Shown piece by piece: positions 33,019 through 44,184 of a DNA stretch of 64,000 bases. The notes under the pieces were generated by a model. It searched no databases and was not told the origin of the DNA. It saw only the letters and a list, made by a program, of their open reading frames with translations. Within the stretch, counting starts at the first letter, position 1. Every line of letters begins with the position of its first letter. Position numbers and translations under genes: made by a program. The DNA comes from Nemophila menziesii (taxonomy: Eukaryota; Streptophyta; Magnoliopsida; Boraginales; Hydrophyllaceae), in assembly GCA_029959085.1 (NCBI GenBank), contig JARWIR010000001.1, positions 65,844,899-65,908,898 on the forward strand. Reading direction: 5' to 3'.

Positions 33019-34525
33019 TGATGTCTCCTCATTTGTGATAATAAAATCTATTTCTGAGACATCATTTTAGGCGTATTTATTAGTTTATAGGTCGATTTTC
33101 ACATGATTTAGTACACTTTCCTATTTTGGGTCTTGAATTGATTATTTATTATTTTTAAAGCATATTGGGTTTAATTATTTATTTAGTGTGAAGCTTTAGA
33201 GATATATGGTAATTAATTAGAGTCCAAGTTGGTTCCAAGAGCTAAAGGAAAGAAGATAAACATGGGAATTGAAGATAAGGAAGTAAAAGCTAAAAATATG
33301 GAAAAGAAAAAACTGCCATAAATCTGAATTCCAGCACCTACGACCACAAATAATCTTATATCTCAAAATCGGTGAGGAATCTGGAAAAACGGTCAAGAGC
33401 AAAGTTAAAGATCTTTCCGAGACGATGAATTTCGACTACTCATACGTGTCACTCAGATAAGTATTGAAGTTGTTAGGACCAAAACAAAAAAGAGTCTGAT
33501 TCATGTTTTTGGGCTACGAATTTGAGTTGGGCTATGAGTCCATTACTTACCTTCTCCTTCACGAAAACGAATTAGGTCAACTTATACACTATAAATACAG
33601 CCTCTTAACATTAGAAAATCATCCTTGGCAAAACCTTAAGCCAAGAGAAAGCTTACAACACAAGAAAAGAAGTCTGGAAGGAGTTGTTCATCAATAATGT
33701 CTTCTTCAACCTTTGAATTTGTAATTTCTTTCTTTTATTCCATTAGTATGAACTAAATTTCCATTAGCTTGAGTTTTAGCATATATGTATGAACCCTAGT
33801 TTTGGTTGACATCTATCTAATTTGGGAATTCTATGTTTTAAATTGAATTATTGTTTTTATTCTCTGTTTATGTGTTTGGATTTATATTCTGTGTTCTAGT
33901 GGATCGCGACCATATAAAATTACCATCTAGTAGTTAGGTCACCATTGACAACGGTGTTTAATTACATGTTTAGCACATAACGTCTAGTATACGGTTTAGA
34001 TCTGACAAAACAACCTACCTAGATAATCACCATGGTTTAGTGCATTACTATTTAACCAATTACAGAAACAGTTTGCTTAGGACTCCTTATTGACACAGGT
34101 AAACCCTATTTGGAACTACCAAGCGCAATTGGAACCGATTATGGAAATACTACATAATTCACCCTTACATGTTTAGAACGGCAAAACTAGTGGGGTTTAC
34201 ATGCTATTTACTCAAGCTAAACTCTCATACTAACTTCTTCTTTTGCATTTAATTTCCTGTCTTTACTTTATTAGTTTAATTTAGTTAATCGAAAACCTAA
34301 TAAAAATCTATTTGTCTTTTACTTTTCTGTGTTTTATTTGTTCTAACTTGTATTTGCAATTGATTATTGCATAAGATTCCCCTAACTTTCGTAATCTCTG
34401 CGGAACGAGTCTTACTTATTTATTAAAACTTGCATACGATCTGTATACTTGCAGAACCTTGCTATACTACGGTGATTATTTGCACGTTATATATATCATA
34501 TTTTATCACACCCTGGTAGACACCA
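33019..34525 (+). repeat. Athila A 3' LTR
   Basis: 1507 bp, TGATGTCTCC to GACACCA, paired with 15151-16659 but about 9% diverged in the part compared. A TATA-type CTATAAATACAGCC is present at about 33589-33602. Confidence 0.9.
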
Positions 34526-36393
34526 CTCTTATAGGAGTTTATCGTTTAGACGATACTACACAAATTCTACACTTCGGAAATTATTTTAGGCACGTTTAAA
34601 CTGTGTCGAAGCATCCTTAAAGCAATGGATCACATCTTCTAGTAAGGCTTATACGGAAAATTTTAGAACATTGCATATAACTTCTCTAAACTGAATTGTA
34701 TATATAATTGGGATGTATCTTTTTATATACTCAATCGATATACATTAAATTCTAAAGATCAAAGTCCAACAAAATTCCCACATCATTTAAATTTCTCTAG
34801 TTCTACCATTCTCCTCTCCTACCAATCTTTGTTGAAACATTTATGTCTCTTTGTTAGTTGTGACATTGTTGTTGGCTTGGTTGTTGTAGAGAATAAATGC
34901 GTCTCTATTCTGTTTGATGCAGACTATTCATTGCCAATTGCTATAGTATTCAACTATGACAAAAAAGACAATACTATGGTTTTTCCTTCTCTTGCTCTTT
35001 TGACTCTCTCAGAAAATACTACACTTACACTATATGTGTTCTCACGCGCTTCTAAATGAACACACTTTGTTATTACCACTCTGAAATTTTGCATGTTTGA
35101 CCAAAAAAAAGAAAAACTTCTCAATTTCGCATGTCTGCCATTTAAGAGCATTATTACACCATTTAACAACATCATAGTCAAGACAATGATTTTATTGAAT
35201 GGTGTTTGGACACATGAAAGGATCTGAATTCAATTAATAAAAATCAGATGGCATAAATTAATCGCAAGCTAAAAAATTTGAGTTAGATTAATCTGATTTG
35301 AGATTATACAAGCAAAACGGAAGAAAAAAAACATTATACAAGAGAGAATAAAACTCAATTAATATTATAATAATGAATATAAATGATGAAATCTATATAA
35401 TGTATAACTTAAAAGTAATGATATATACGACTATCTAAATACCATTCAATAACATAGCGTGAATTACTCTATTAATTATTTATAGTCAACTAATTAACGT
35501 ATCATGATTGGATCATAGCTTAATATTCTAATTGATTTAATAATATAAATATAAAAATAAAGTACAAAAGGAATAAAAAGATTATCAAAATTCAATTTAG
35601 TAAAAAAATATTATTTACCCAATTCAAATACCATATCCACATTTTACAAATATATTTATTTGAGAAAGTTACAACATTAATATTGATTTTGGGTTTTAGA
35701 ACAATCTAATCATTAAATTATTGAAAACAAAGAATTTTCCACGTAGAGGCAATGTGCTACTGCTAATGGTATAGCATATGGATGCATAATTTAAAGAAGA
35801 CACACAAACAAGTTTAAGCAATAAGCATAAAGCCATAATAACTACACACACAACTACTCCTACTATATTAAATTGGTGATTTCCATCTTGTCTTTCCAGC
35901 CAAAGCCAGGCAAGTTTTCTTATTTCATCACATTCTTCTTTCATTTCCACACACACCTTCCACCCAACTAATTTTTCCTCCACTTTCTCTCTCTACACCT
36001 CATTTCTTGTTTTTTTTAGCATTTTCAAGCACACCCTTTTCCACTAACTACCCAAAGATCACACCTTTTTGTTCTTTTTTTAATGTTAGTTTGTCTTAAT
36101 AACTCATTTCCTACACTTTCTCTCTCTTCAATTTAGAGATTTTTACACACCCATTTAAATAAATTACGAAAGATCACAACTTTTTTGACAACAAAAGACA
36201 ATTTTTTAAGCTATACCCAGAAATGTTTATCAAAGATTTTACATTTTTTAACAGAAAGATCAAGTTTTTAAGCTTTTATCAATGATGGGTGTGTGTTAAT
36301 TAACCCCATTTGCTTAAAAAGTGATAGTGTTCATGCAGAAGAAAAGATCAAGAAGATCCAACAAGTATATAATGCTGGGTTGGTTCAAAGAAC
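34526..36393 (+). other. Intergenic region and probable promoter/leader of the receptor kinase
   Basis: Unique-looking AT-rich DNA begins immediately after the Athila LTR. From about 35980 to 36200 the plus strand is rich in CT runs (TTTCTCTCTCTAC, CTTTCTCTCTCTTC), typical of plant 5' leaders. An ATG is present at 36372 (ATGCTGGG), out of frame with and 22 bp before the gene start, so it may act as a minute upstream ORF. Small frames at 34829-35059 and 35696-35983 have no recognisable content. Confidence 0.5.
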
Positions 36394-37569
36394 ATGAGAA
36401 GATTAGGTACATATTTTCATTGTCTTGTTCTATTTTCGTCCTTTTGGTTACTTCAATTTCTAATAGTTTCTCAAGTAACTGAAAATGAAAAGCTAATTTT
36501 ACTTGAATTTAAGGGAAATATCACTAGTGATCCTTATAATAGTTTAAGCTCTTGGGATTTTAATAAAAGTCCTTGTGAAGATTATAGTGGCGTGTTTTGC
36601 AATTCATTTGGAAATGTAGCTCGAATTGTTTTATGGAATACTAGTTTAGGTGGCGTTTTATCACCTTCATTATCAGGTTTAAAGTCTTTAAGAATTCTTA
36701 CCTTATTTGGTAATGAAATTAAAGGTAACATTCCTATAGAATATGGTGAAATTAACACGTTATGGAAGATAAATCTAAGCTCTAACGCTTTATCTGGTTC
36801 AATACCTGAATTTCTAGGTGATTTACCAAATATAAGGTTTCTCGATTTGTCAAGAAATGAATTTAATGGCGAAATTCCATTACCTTTATTCAAAAACTGC
36901 GCTAAAACAAGATTTATCTCACTCGCACATAATAATCTCTCGGGTTCAATTCCTGTTATTAGTAAATGTTCAAGTCTCGAAGGGCTAGATTTGTCTTTCA
37001 ATAGTCTTAGCGGAGAATTACCTTTCGAAATTTGTAATATTCCGAAACTCACATACTTTTCATTAAGTAACAATGTATTATCCGGGAGTGTTCAAGAACA
37101 AATTTTAAGTTGTAAAAGCTTAGAGTTTTTAGACCTTGGAAACAATATGTTTAACGGTTTTGCCCCTTTTGAAGCTCTTCGATTTCCAAATCTAACGTAT
37201 TTTAATATCTCGAGTAATCGATTTTTCGAAGAGGTACCGAATATCGAAATGTGTAGCGAAAGATTAGAGTTTTTCGATGTTTCGGTTAATGAATTTATCG
37301 GGAATATTCTCTTAAATGTCACGAAATGTAACGCGATAAAGTATCTAGACTTAAGTTTCAACAGATTTAACGGAATTATACCATTAGAGCTTGCAAATTT
37401 AAAGTCTCTTTCGGTTATTCGATTAGGAAATAATTTATTTAACGGATTAATTCCTATACAACTCGGAAATATTGAGTTGCTTCAAGTTCTTGATTTGCCT
37501 AATCTCAATCTTAATGGTCCAATCCCTCAAGAACTCACAAATTGCAGATTTCTCCTTCATCTGTAAGTT

Positions 37570-37609
<40 letters not shown>

Positions 37610-39140
37610 CTCGTATTTAATTTTAAGTGTAACGTAATATTGCAGGAATGTTTCAGGAAATTCATTATCAGGAGAAATTCCACAAAATCTATACAATATG
37701 TCATATCTTATACTACTCGATCTTCATAAAAACAAAATAAACGGAAATATACCTTCAAGCCTTGGAAATTTATCAAATCTTCATACATTAGATTTATCAA
37801 ATAATTTATTTTCCGGTTTAATCCCTATTAGCCTCGGGAATTTACAGAATTTAACTTATTTCAACCTCTCATACAACAATTTATCCGGTTCTATACCTTT
37901 AATTCAAACTATCCAGAATTTCGGTCCATTAGCTTTTTCTCATAATCCAGGACTTTGTGGGGCCCCACTTGATATTGCATGTATAGCCGGAGATAAATCT
38001 TCGGGTCACGAAAATGGAAAACCTAAGTTAAGTGTTTCCGCTATTATAGCTATAGTAGCCGCTTCTTTAATACTTATCGGAGTTTGTATAATATCGATTA
38101 TAAATATGAAGGCGCGTAGGAGAAAAAGAGAAGACGAAGGTTTAGATTCACGAGTTTCCGAAAGTACCCCTTTAGCTTCAACAGAATCAAGCGTTATAAT
38201 AGGGAAATTAGTTTTGTTTAGTAAAAGTTTACCGTCTAAATACGAGGATTGGGAAGCAGGGACTAAAGCGTTATTAGATAAAGAATGTTTAATCGGTGGG
38301 GGTACTTTAGGAACTGTTTATAAAAGTACTTTCGAAGGTGGGCTTTCAATTGCAGTTAAAAAACTTGAAACTTTGGGTACGATTCGAAATCAAGATGAAT
38401 TTGAACAAGAAATCGGACGGTTAGGAAATATTCAACATTTAAATCTTGTGTCTTTACAAGGGTATTATTGGTCAACTACTATGCAATTGATTTTATCTGA
38501 ATTTATTTCAAACGGGAATTTATACGAGAATCTTCACGGATTAAGCTATCCCGGAACAAGTAATAGTAGATCCGGTAATCCGGAGCTAAATTGGTTAAGA
38601 AGATTTGAAGTAGCCATTGGAGTAGCTCGAGCTTTATCGTATCTTCATCATGATTGTAAACCACCGATTCTTCATTTAAATGTGAAATCAAGTAATATAC
38701 TTTTAAACGAAAAGTATGAAGCGAAAGTTTGTGATTTTGGGTTAAGTAAATTTCTTCCTTTGTATGGTTTAACGAAGTTTCATAATTCAATTGGATATAT
38801 TGCACCAGAGTTGGCTTTGAGTTCTAGGGTTAGTGAGAAATGTGACGTTTATAGTTTTGGTGTGATTTTATTGGAATTAGTGACGGGAAGAAAGCCTGTG
38901 GAAAGTAGGAGAAATAATGAGGTTGTGATTTTATGTGAATATGTACGAGGTTTGATTGAAAGAGGTAATGTTTCGGGTATGGAGTGTTTTGATAGGAGTT
39001 TAAGGGGATTTGCTGAATATGAAGTGATGCAAGTTATGAAATTAGGTTTGATTTGTACTTCGGAGATTCCTTCGAAAAGACCTAGTATGGCTGAAGCGGT
39101 TCAGATTCTTGAATCTGTTAGAAATGGTATAGGATCATAG
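36394..39140 (+). CDS. LRR receptor-like kinase, At1g12460-like (subfamily VII), 2 exons
   Basis: A plasma-membrane receptor kinase, 887 aa from exons 36394-37562 and 37646-39140. The GT...AG intron falls in a leucine codon inside the LRRs. Residues 1 to about 27 are a hydrophobic signal peptide. An LRRNT region with CEDYSGVFC follows, then roughly seventeen to twenty LRRs (about residues 75-490), a CGAPLDIAC cap, a transmembrane helix at about 519-544, and the basic stop ARRRKRE. The kinase domain has GGGTLGTVY (about 607), Lys 628 in AVKKL, DFG at 753-755 and APEL. HRD is replaced by HLN (733-735), so the catalytic Asp is Asn and phosphotransfer is doubtful. From memory, Arabidopsis At1g12460/At1g62950 share this change and length. 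Ligand unknown. Confidence 0.92.
37573..37608. repeat. (AT)n microsatellite in the receptor kinase intron
   Basis: About 36 bases of alternating AT between the donor and acceptor sites of an 83-bp intron, making up nearly half the intron. Confidence 0.95.
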
Positions 39141-40292
39141 TATTGGTTGAATAATTAATTAGTTTTTTATATATTATATAGTGAAATTTATTAGATGAGT
39201 CTGTTTGTATGTGTTTGGAGATCAAGCATATCATCGATTGTTTGATGATATAATATAATAAAATCATTCTTTGCTTGAACTTACTATATCAAGTATCAAA
39301 TATTTGATATTTTAGCCAAATCCGAATTTGTATATATTATTTGTTGAACTACTTATCAAATCGTATCCACGAAGGATATGGTTCTGTACAGTTAATCCAT
39401 ATTCATAAATCATAATCGTTCAACAAATTAACGATAACCATTATATTTTTAATTTAAAGTATTAAGCATGATAAAATTTACAAGTCATAATTAAGAACAT
39501 CATTTTAAGGTTGGTTACAAATCTTTAATCAAATCAAGAAAATAAATACATTATCGATTTGTAACTAACCCATTCACGCCACGTCATTGGGTGACATTTG
39601 GTAGTATGAATTTGGGTGGTATATATCATTACTCTTTCTACAACTTGAAGCAAAGTCAACTTAAAAGGATTTTTGATATCTTTGTATATAGTTATTTGAA
39701 ATTTATTATCTGTTCGGTTGTTATCAATAATCAAATTGAAAGAAATAATTTATGCAGTTATTCTTTACAAGAATCAAACCATATTGAATACTCTATTGAT
39801 TCCGTTAATAAACTTTATATCAGATTAGAACTATTTTTTCTTGCATTGATTCCTTTTTTAATCGTTCATGGCTTTTTTAATCGGAAAAAATGTCATAAAA
39901 GAATATCACAAGAAAGGATTAATATTAATAATATAGCTAATGATAAATTCTTGGAATGACGGTTTAATCCTTGTTTGATCAAAATGTAGTAGGAGTAGAT
40001 GAAAAGTTTTTTCTGCTTAATCTCAAATCACGGGTTATATGTAAAGCTTTTGTAATATTATCTCCTTTTGTGTTACTTACTTACGAATCCAGGGTTTGAG
40101 ATTAATTTATGTATCTTTGCATCTCATCTTGTAAAAGAAAAAACCCACAATTCGCTTTGTCTTGCTTTTGTTCTTCTCCATATCCCGTCTTCGTCAAACT
40201 AAGGTATTAGGTTCTATTGAGAAGAAAAAGATTGAAAAATGTTTAAGTTATAGTATGAAGAAAAAGGATAAAACGGGTCAATAAGAGTTACC
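39141..40292 (+). other. 3' flank of the receptor kinase, no gene seen
   Basis: AT-rich. AATATAATAAAATC at about 39250 could serve as a polyadenylation region. The 122-codon frame at 39591-39959 has no recognised domain and unremarkable composition. I treat it as chance. Confidence 0.4.
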
Positions 40293-40304
40293 AAAGAATT
40301 TTAA

Positions 40305-40416
40305 CCAGTTGGGATTAGCTCACTGGCCAGAGCCTTGGTCATCCAATCTAGTGGTGCAGGTTCGAACCGAGTCAATGACTCCGAGTCCAAAGTGGCTCTC
40401 CTATGTAACAAAAAAA
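40305..40416 (+). mobile_element. tRNA-derived SINE, copy 1
   Basis: About 110 bp with a pol III internal promoter: an A box in GGGATTAGCTCACTGGCC and a B box GGTTCGAACC (about 40361). An A10 tail ends it. It is flanked by the 12-bp target duplication AAAGAATTTTAA (40293-40304 and 40417-40428). A second copy lies at 41706-41799 on the other strand. Confidence 0.9.
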
Positions 40417-40428
40417 AAAGAATTTTAA

Positions 40429-41690
40429 GTCAAAATTGAAATATTTTGTATTTGATTTGCAAGTCATATATTTATATATACTCATCAAGAAGTATAATGC
40501 TAGGTAGTGTAGATTCAATCTTTATCCTAGGTATTCCTCTTGTTCTATAATGAAGAGTAGTCTTCTTTAATGTAGAAAAAAAGAGTTAGATATCCTCGTG
40601 TAGGTGTAGCCACAAGAGAAGGTTTCACAGATGTGTGAAGTTGTTGTTCGAGTGTCGGTATTATTATCGGGTCCTTGCATTGTTGATTACGTGAAAGAAA
40701 ATTTTACAGGTGGGTGAAATGGTTGATCAAGTATCGGTTGTATGCTCGGGTCCTTATGTTGTTGATTAAACATTTGTTGGTTTCATGGGTTTGTGACGTG
40801 GCATTGTAAAAATTTGTGTGCTTATCTCGTTGAAAAGATATGGAAGATAGTAGAGGTTTTGAAATCAAACCATTATACATCATTGTATATCATTTTTTTT
40901 TTAGTTTATCCACTTTACATATTTGCTTAAATACATGTGTTAATTTAATTTTTTGTTTTACATTATATTATCTACCAAGTGTTTGTAGAATTGTTTAAAA
41001 AAGTTTTTAGGAGTCCTTTTTTCGATTCCTTTTTTAGGTCTGGGTCTTGTGCAACAAAAATCTTGTTTTTATCTGATCTTATCTTTATTCGCTTTTAATG
41101 AAGTTTTTTTTGTCAACTCCTTTTTTTTAATGAAGTTAAAGAGGATGATGATTTGAAAAAGATGAAAATAGATGTTGTGATGAAGATATTAATAAATAGG
41201 AAGGAGACAAGGGTGTGATGTGGATAAAGTGAGGTAGAAGATAAAGATAAATTATATATATTTAGAATATTGGAATTATATTTTAAGTGTTTTTTTTTTA
41301 AGTAAAGCGTGGTTTTTTTTAATATAATTTTCTACAAATTTTTTAATTACGTATTCGTTTGTGACCGTTTATTTAGAATAAAAACATTTTTAAAATAAAA
41401 TTAGCAATTTAAAATATTCATTTTTTGAAATCATTTTAGGTTTGCATTTAAGAAATATAAATGTTTGTAAAAAAAGGTATTTTAAACTGTCTTATTCATT
41501 TTTTTTTGTCTAAACTTATTCAAATGCACGGTTAAGTTGGACAAATTAAAAATTTTGGTATAAAAAATGTTTTATTTGAAGAATTACCTTGGAAAACGAA
41601 TAAAACGTAAATTTTTTGGTATATATTCATTAATAGTGGAAAAGATGAATTCAAAGAAGTTGGATTTTATTCAAAATTAATGATTAATTT
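40429..41690. other. Intergenic DNA between SINE copies, no gene seen
   Basis: AT-rich. TGTTGATTACGTGAAAGAAAATTTTACAGGTGGGTGAA-type sequence near 40620-40770 contains a loose direct duplication of about 100 bp (GTTGTTCGAGTGTCGGT / GGTTGATCAAGTATCGGT). Otherwise nothing is recognised. Confidence 0.4.
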
Positions 41691-41705
41691 GGAACATTGA
41701 AATTT

Positions 41706-41799
41706 TTTTTTTTTTTTTGTTACATAGGAGAGCCACTTTGGACTCGGAGTCATTGACTCGGTTCGAACCTGCACCACTAGATTGGCAGACCAAGGCCCT
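41706..41799 (-). mobile_element. tRNA-derived SINE, copy 2, 5'-truncated
   Basis: Reverse complement of copy 1 from CCTTGGTC through the B box GGTTCGAACC to TATGTAACAAAA, with a long A tail (T run at 41706-41718). It lacks the first ~20 bp including the A box. The 15-bp target duplication GGAACATTGAAATTT flanks it (41691-41705 and 41800-41814). Confidence 0.9.
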
Positions 41800-41814
41800 G
41801 GAACATTGAAATTT

Positions 41815-42447
41815 GACTCTTGTGAATTGTGATCATCACATTGTTTAAGACCTAACTATCTAGTAGTAGTAATAATTAATCTTGGGTTAATAAAAGTATT
41901 ACCTAACCAAATCGAACCATAACTTTGTTGAACATGATAATGTGGTCCGACATGTAACACCTTATGGACCTTGAACTTAACCATAGCAACTGCTAATGTA
42001 TTTTTCTTTTTTTTTTTCTAATCGCTATTTACTGCTAATGTACATTTGTACTAACCATAGACAGAGAGAAAGGCATCCTATGCAATCCGTGGTCACTATA
42101 TTCAATCCAAAGTAAATGACATCAAAAGAATACAACAGTAAGTTGGAATTTCAGAAACATTTATATCTACTTGTACGGGCCTGTAGATATCTTTCTTCTG
42201 CACTTGACAGTGAAGACTCCTGTATAACGTCATTTTTCCCCATTGGGAGCTACAAGATCTTAGAGTATTTGGTGTCTGTTTGCCATGCTTGAGAGATAGA
42301 GACATTTTTGGTGCATTTTTGGGGTGAAATCAAGATATTTACTACTGGGCTTAAAGTTAACAAAAGAGTAATTGGGGTATTCTAACTCTCTTTAGTATGA
42401 CCGAAGTCACCGATCCATTGAAATTTGGATGCTAATTCTCTCTATAT
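41815..42447. other. Intergenic DNA, no gene seen
   Basis: No recognisable gene or repeat. The 67-codon minus-strand frame at 42102-42305 has no identifiable domain. Confidence 0.35.
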
Positions 42448-42456
42448 ATAATATAA

Positions 42457-42638
42457 AAGTAAGGCTGGGTATCACCCAAAAAGTGATCACCCAAATATCA
42501 CCTTCCTAGGTAGTCCAATAAAACTGTTTCATATAAGAGAGAGAAAAAAAGTAATCAGGAAAGAGAAACAGTTTCATTGGACCACCTAGGAAGGTGATAT
42601 TTGGGTGATCACTTTTTAAGTGATACCCAGCATTACTC
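42457..42638. mobile_element. Mutator-type MITE, 182 bp foldback
   Basis: The two arms pair over about 70 bp (GCTGGGTATCACCC, GTGATCACCCAAATATCACC, CCTAGG, CCAATAAAACTGTTT against their complements at 42562-42636). The direct 9-bp duplication ATAATATAA is at 42448-42456 and 42639-42647, the Mutator superfamily size. Right end is CATTACTC, left end AAGTAAGG. No coding capacity. Confidence 0.92.
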
Positions 42639-42855
42639 ATAATATAAATATATAAATTACTCAATGAAAATTAAATATCATCAACACCAATTTATATTAT
42701 TGAGAAAGGCATAGTATTTTTTAAGGAAGCTAAAATTTTCCCTAAATAAAGTAAATTCATATTTTATTGCTACATTTTTTTTTGGTCGAATTTTATTGCT
42801 ACATTAGGTTGAAATTTTGATTGTTTCGTGGATATGTCTATGTGGTTTGTTTTGT

Positions 42856-44085
42856 GAGGAATATACCTTTTAAGGCCTCAATTTCCAAAATGAGAATTTT
42901 AAAGGCCTAGTTACTTTTTATGTTTTTTTAAGGGTTTAACTAGAAATTTTCTGGTTAGGTTCACGTTTTTAGGGGGTATATACCCACTATTTTTACTTTT
43001 CTAGGGGGTATATACCCCCTATTTTAATTTTTTGGTGGTACACACCCACCGTTTTTTTTAATTAAGTCCATATTGTTCAGATTTCAATGTTCTTTTTTCC
43101 TTGTTCAGGTCTGTCCAAAGTGGTGGTGAGTCCAACGTCTGTCTATTACCCACTAAAACAGCATCCTTACCCCCTGAAATAACATGTTTACCCCCTAAAA
43201 TAACAAGCTTTTCCCCTAATTACCCCCTAAAATAGCAAAACGGGGGGTATTTACCCCCTGAATATCTAGATCTGAAAATACACCCCACTGCAAAAAAAAA
43301 GAACAATATATAAAAAATAATTAAAAAACAAGTAACCAATTTTGAATCGGCGTCGAGATGGCTGGCCCCATCTACCCTAGGTTGTGGCCTGCGAACTCCT
43401 TTAACACACAGATCTGAGTGGTGGTGAGTGGTTTGGTGGGGTTGGAATAGCTGATGAGGGGTTCGCTGGTGGGGTTGGAATAGCTGAGATGCAGCAGTGT
43501 TGTTGGTGGTGTTGCTGTGATGACGACGGCGATGGTGGGAAGGGCGATGCATCAGCGGTTACAGCAGCAGTGTTCGTGGATCTCGAGGGGGGGCGAGGGT
43601 AAGATCTCGATGGAAATGGTGTTGGTGGACCTCGAGGGGGGCGGCGAGGGTAAGATCTCGATGGCAGTGGTGTTGGTGGACCTCGAGGGGGCGGCGAGGG
43701 TAAGATCTCGAGGGTGGTGGTGGTCGGGTTTTATGGCAACGCTGCAGTGAGGGAGGTGGTCGGGTTTTATGGCGACGCTGCAGAGAGGGAGTGAAGACAA
43801 GGTTTTATGGCGACGTTGCAGAGAGGGAGGTAGTCGGGGATCTGCTTCGCGCGAGGTGGTGCAGCGGCTTGGTGGCGTGGTGGTGCAGCGGCTTGGTGCG
43901 TGGTGGTGCAGCCGGGGTTTTCTGTGTGCAGGGAGAGAGAGAGAGAGAGGGGCTCGACAGATAAATGGGGAGGGTGGGTTTTATGGATATTTTTTAGTTG
44001 GATTCTAATTGGGCTAGTTGGTTTCCAACTGGGGCCCTTCTTTATAAAACAGATGTTGTCTTGGGCCCTAAAACATAGTTTACCC
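42856..44085. mobile_element. MULE-like non-autonomous element 1, GC-rich interior
   Basis: The 9-bp direct repeat TTGTTTTGT flanks it (42847-42855 and 44086-44094). The ends GAGGAATATACCTTTTAAGGCC and the reverse complement GGGTAAACTATGTTTTAGGGCC are imperfect inverted repeats (16 of the first 26 bases). Inside are repeated TACCCCCTA-type blocks (42975-43260) and a GC-rich core with three different minisatellites. No transposase is present. Open frames across the core are repeat artefacts. Confidence 0.6.
43576..43915. repeat. Three adjacent minisatellites
   Basis: First, about three units of 50-51 bp (GTGGACCTCGAGGGGGCGGC then GAGGGTAAGATCTCGATGG) at 43576-43726. Second, about three units of roughly 36 bp around GGTTTTATGGCGACGCTGCAG at 43733-43840. 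Third, three units of about 21-24 bp around GTGGTGCAGCGGCTTG at 43855-43915. Confidence 0.88.
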
Positions 44086-44184
44086 TTGTTTTGTAGTGTT
44101 AAATTTCCAACCCCTCAAATTACCGGGTCATGTGAGAAAAAAATCCACAAATAAATCAAATCGTTAGTTGATATGAAATATTTA

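Larger units (their letters stand above)
15151..34525 (+). mobile_element. Athila-type Ty3 retrotransposon A (hosts element B)
   Basis: This is a plus-strand Ty3 element of the Athila lineage: LTRs at 15151-16659 and 33019-34525, tRNA-Asp-type primer site, gag, protease, RT, RNase H, integrase, GC-rich spacer, small ORF, purine tracts. Removing element B and one target duplication leaves about 11.25 kb, normal for Athila. The first 400 bp of the two LTRs differ at about 9% of positions by eye, so it is old or chimeric. The bases flanking the two LTR ends (ACACC on the left, CTCTT on the right) do not match, so no target duplication is seen. Confidence 0.92.

Noticed and set aside
34526..34600. 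Continuation of Athila C to the right of element A
   Set aside because: The sequence after 34525 does not align with any part of elements A or B that should follow C's palindrome spacer.
39591..39959. 122-codon frame downstream of the receptor kinase
   Set aside because: No domain, AT-driven composition (Ile, Asn, Phe), no promoter or homologue recognised.
40350..40372. True tRNA gene at the GGTTCGAACC box
   Set aside because: The flanking arms do not form a cloverleaf, and the unit has an A tail and target duplication, so it is a SINE.
43220..44154. Gly/Arg/Ser-rich frames at 43517-43750 and neighbours
   Set aside because: They translate minisatellite units; no conserved domain and all frames are open equally.
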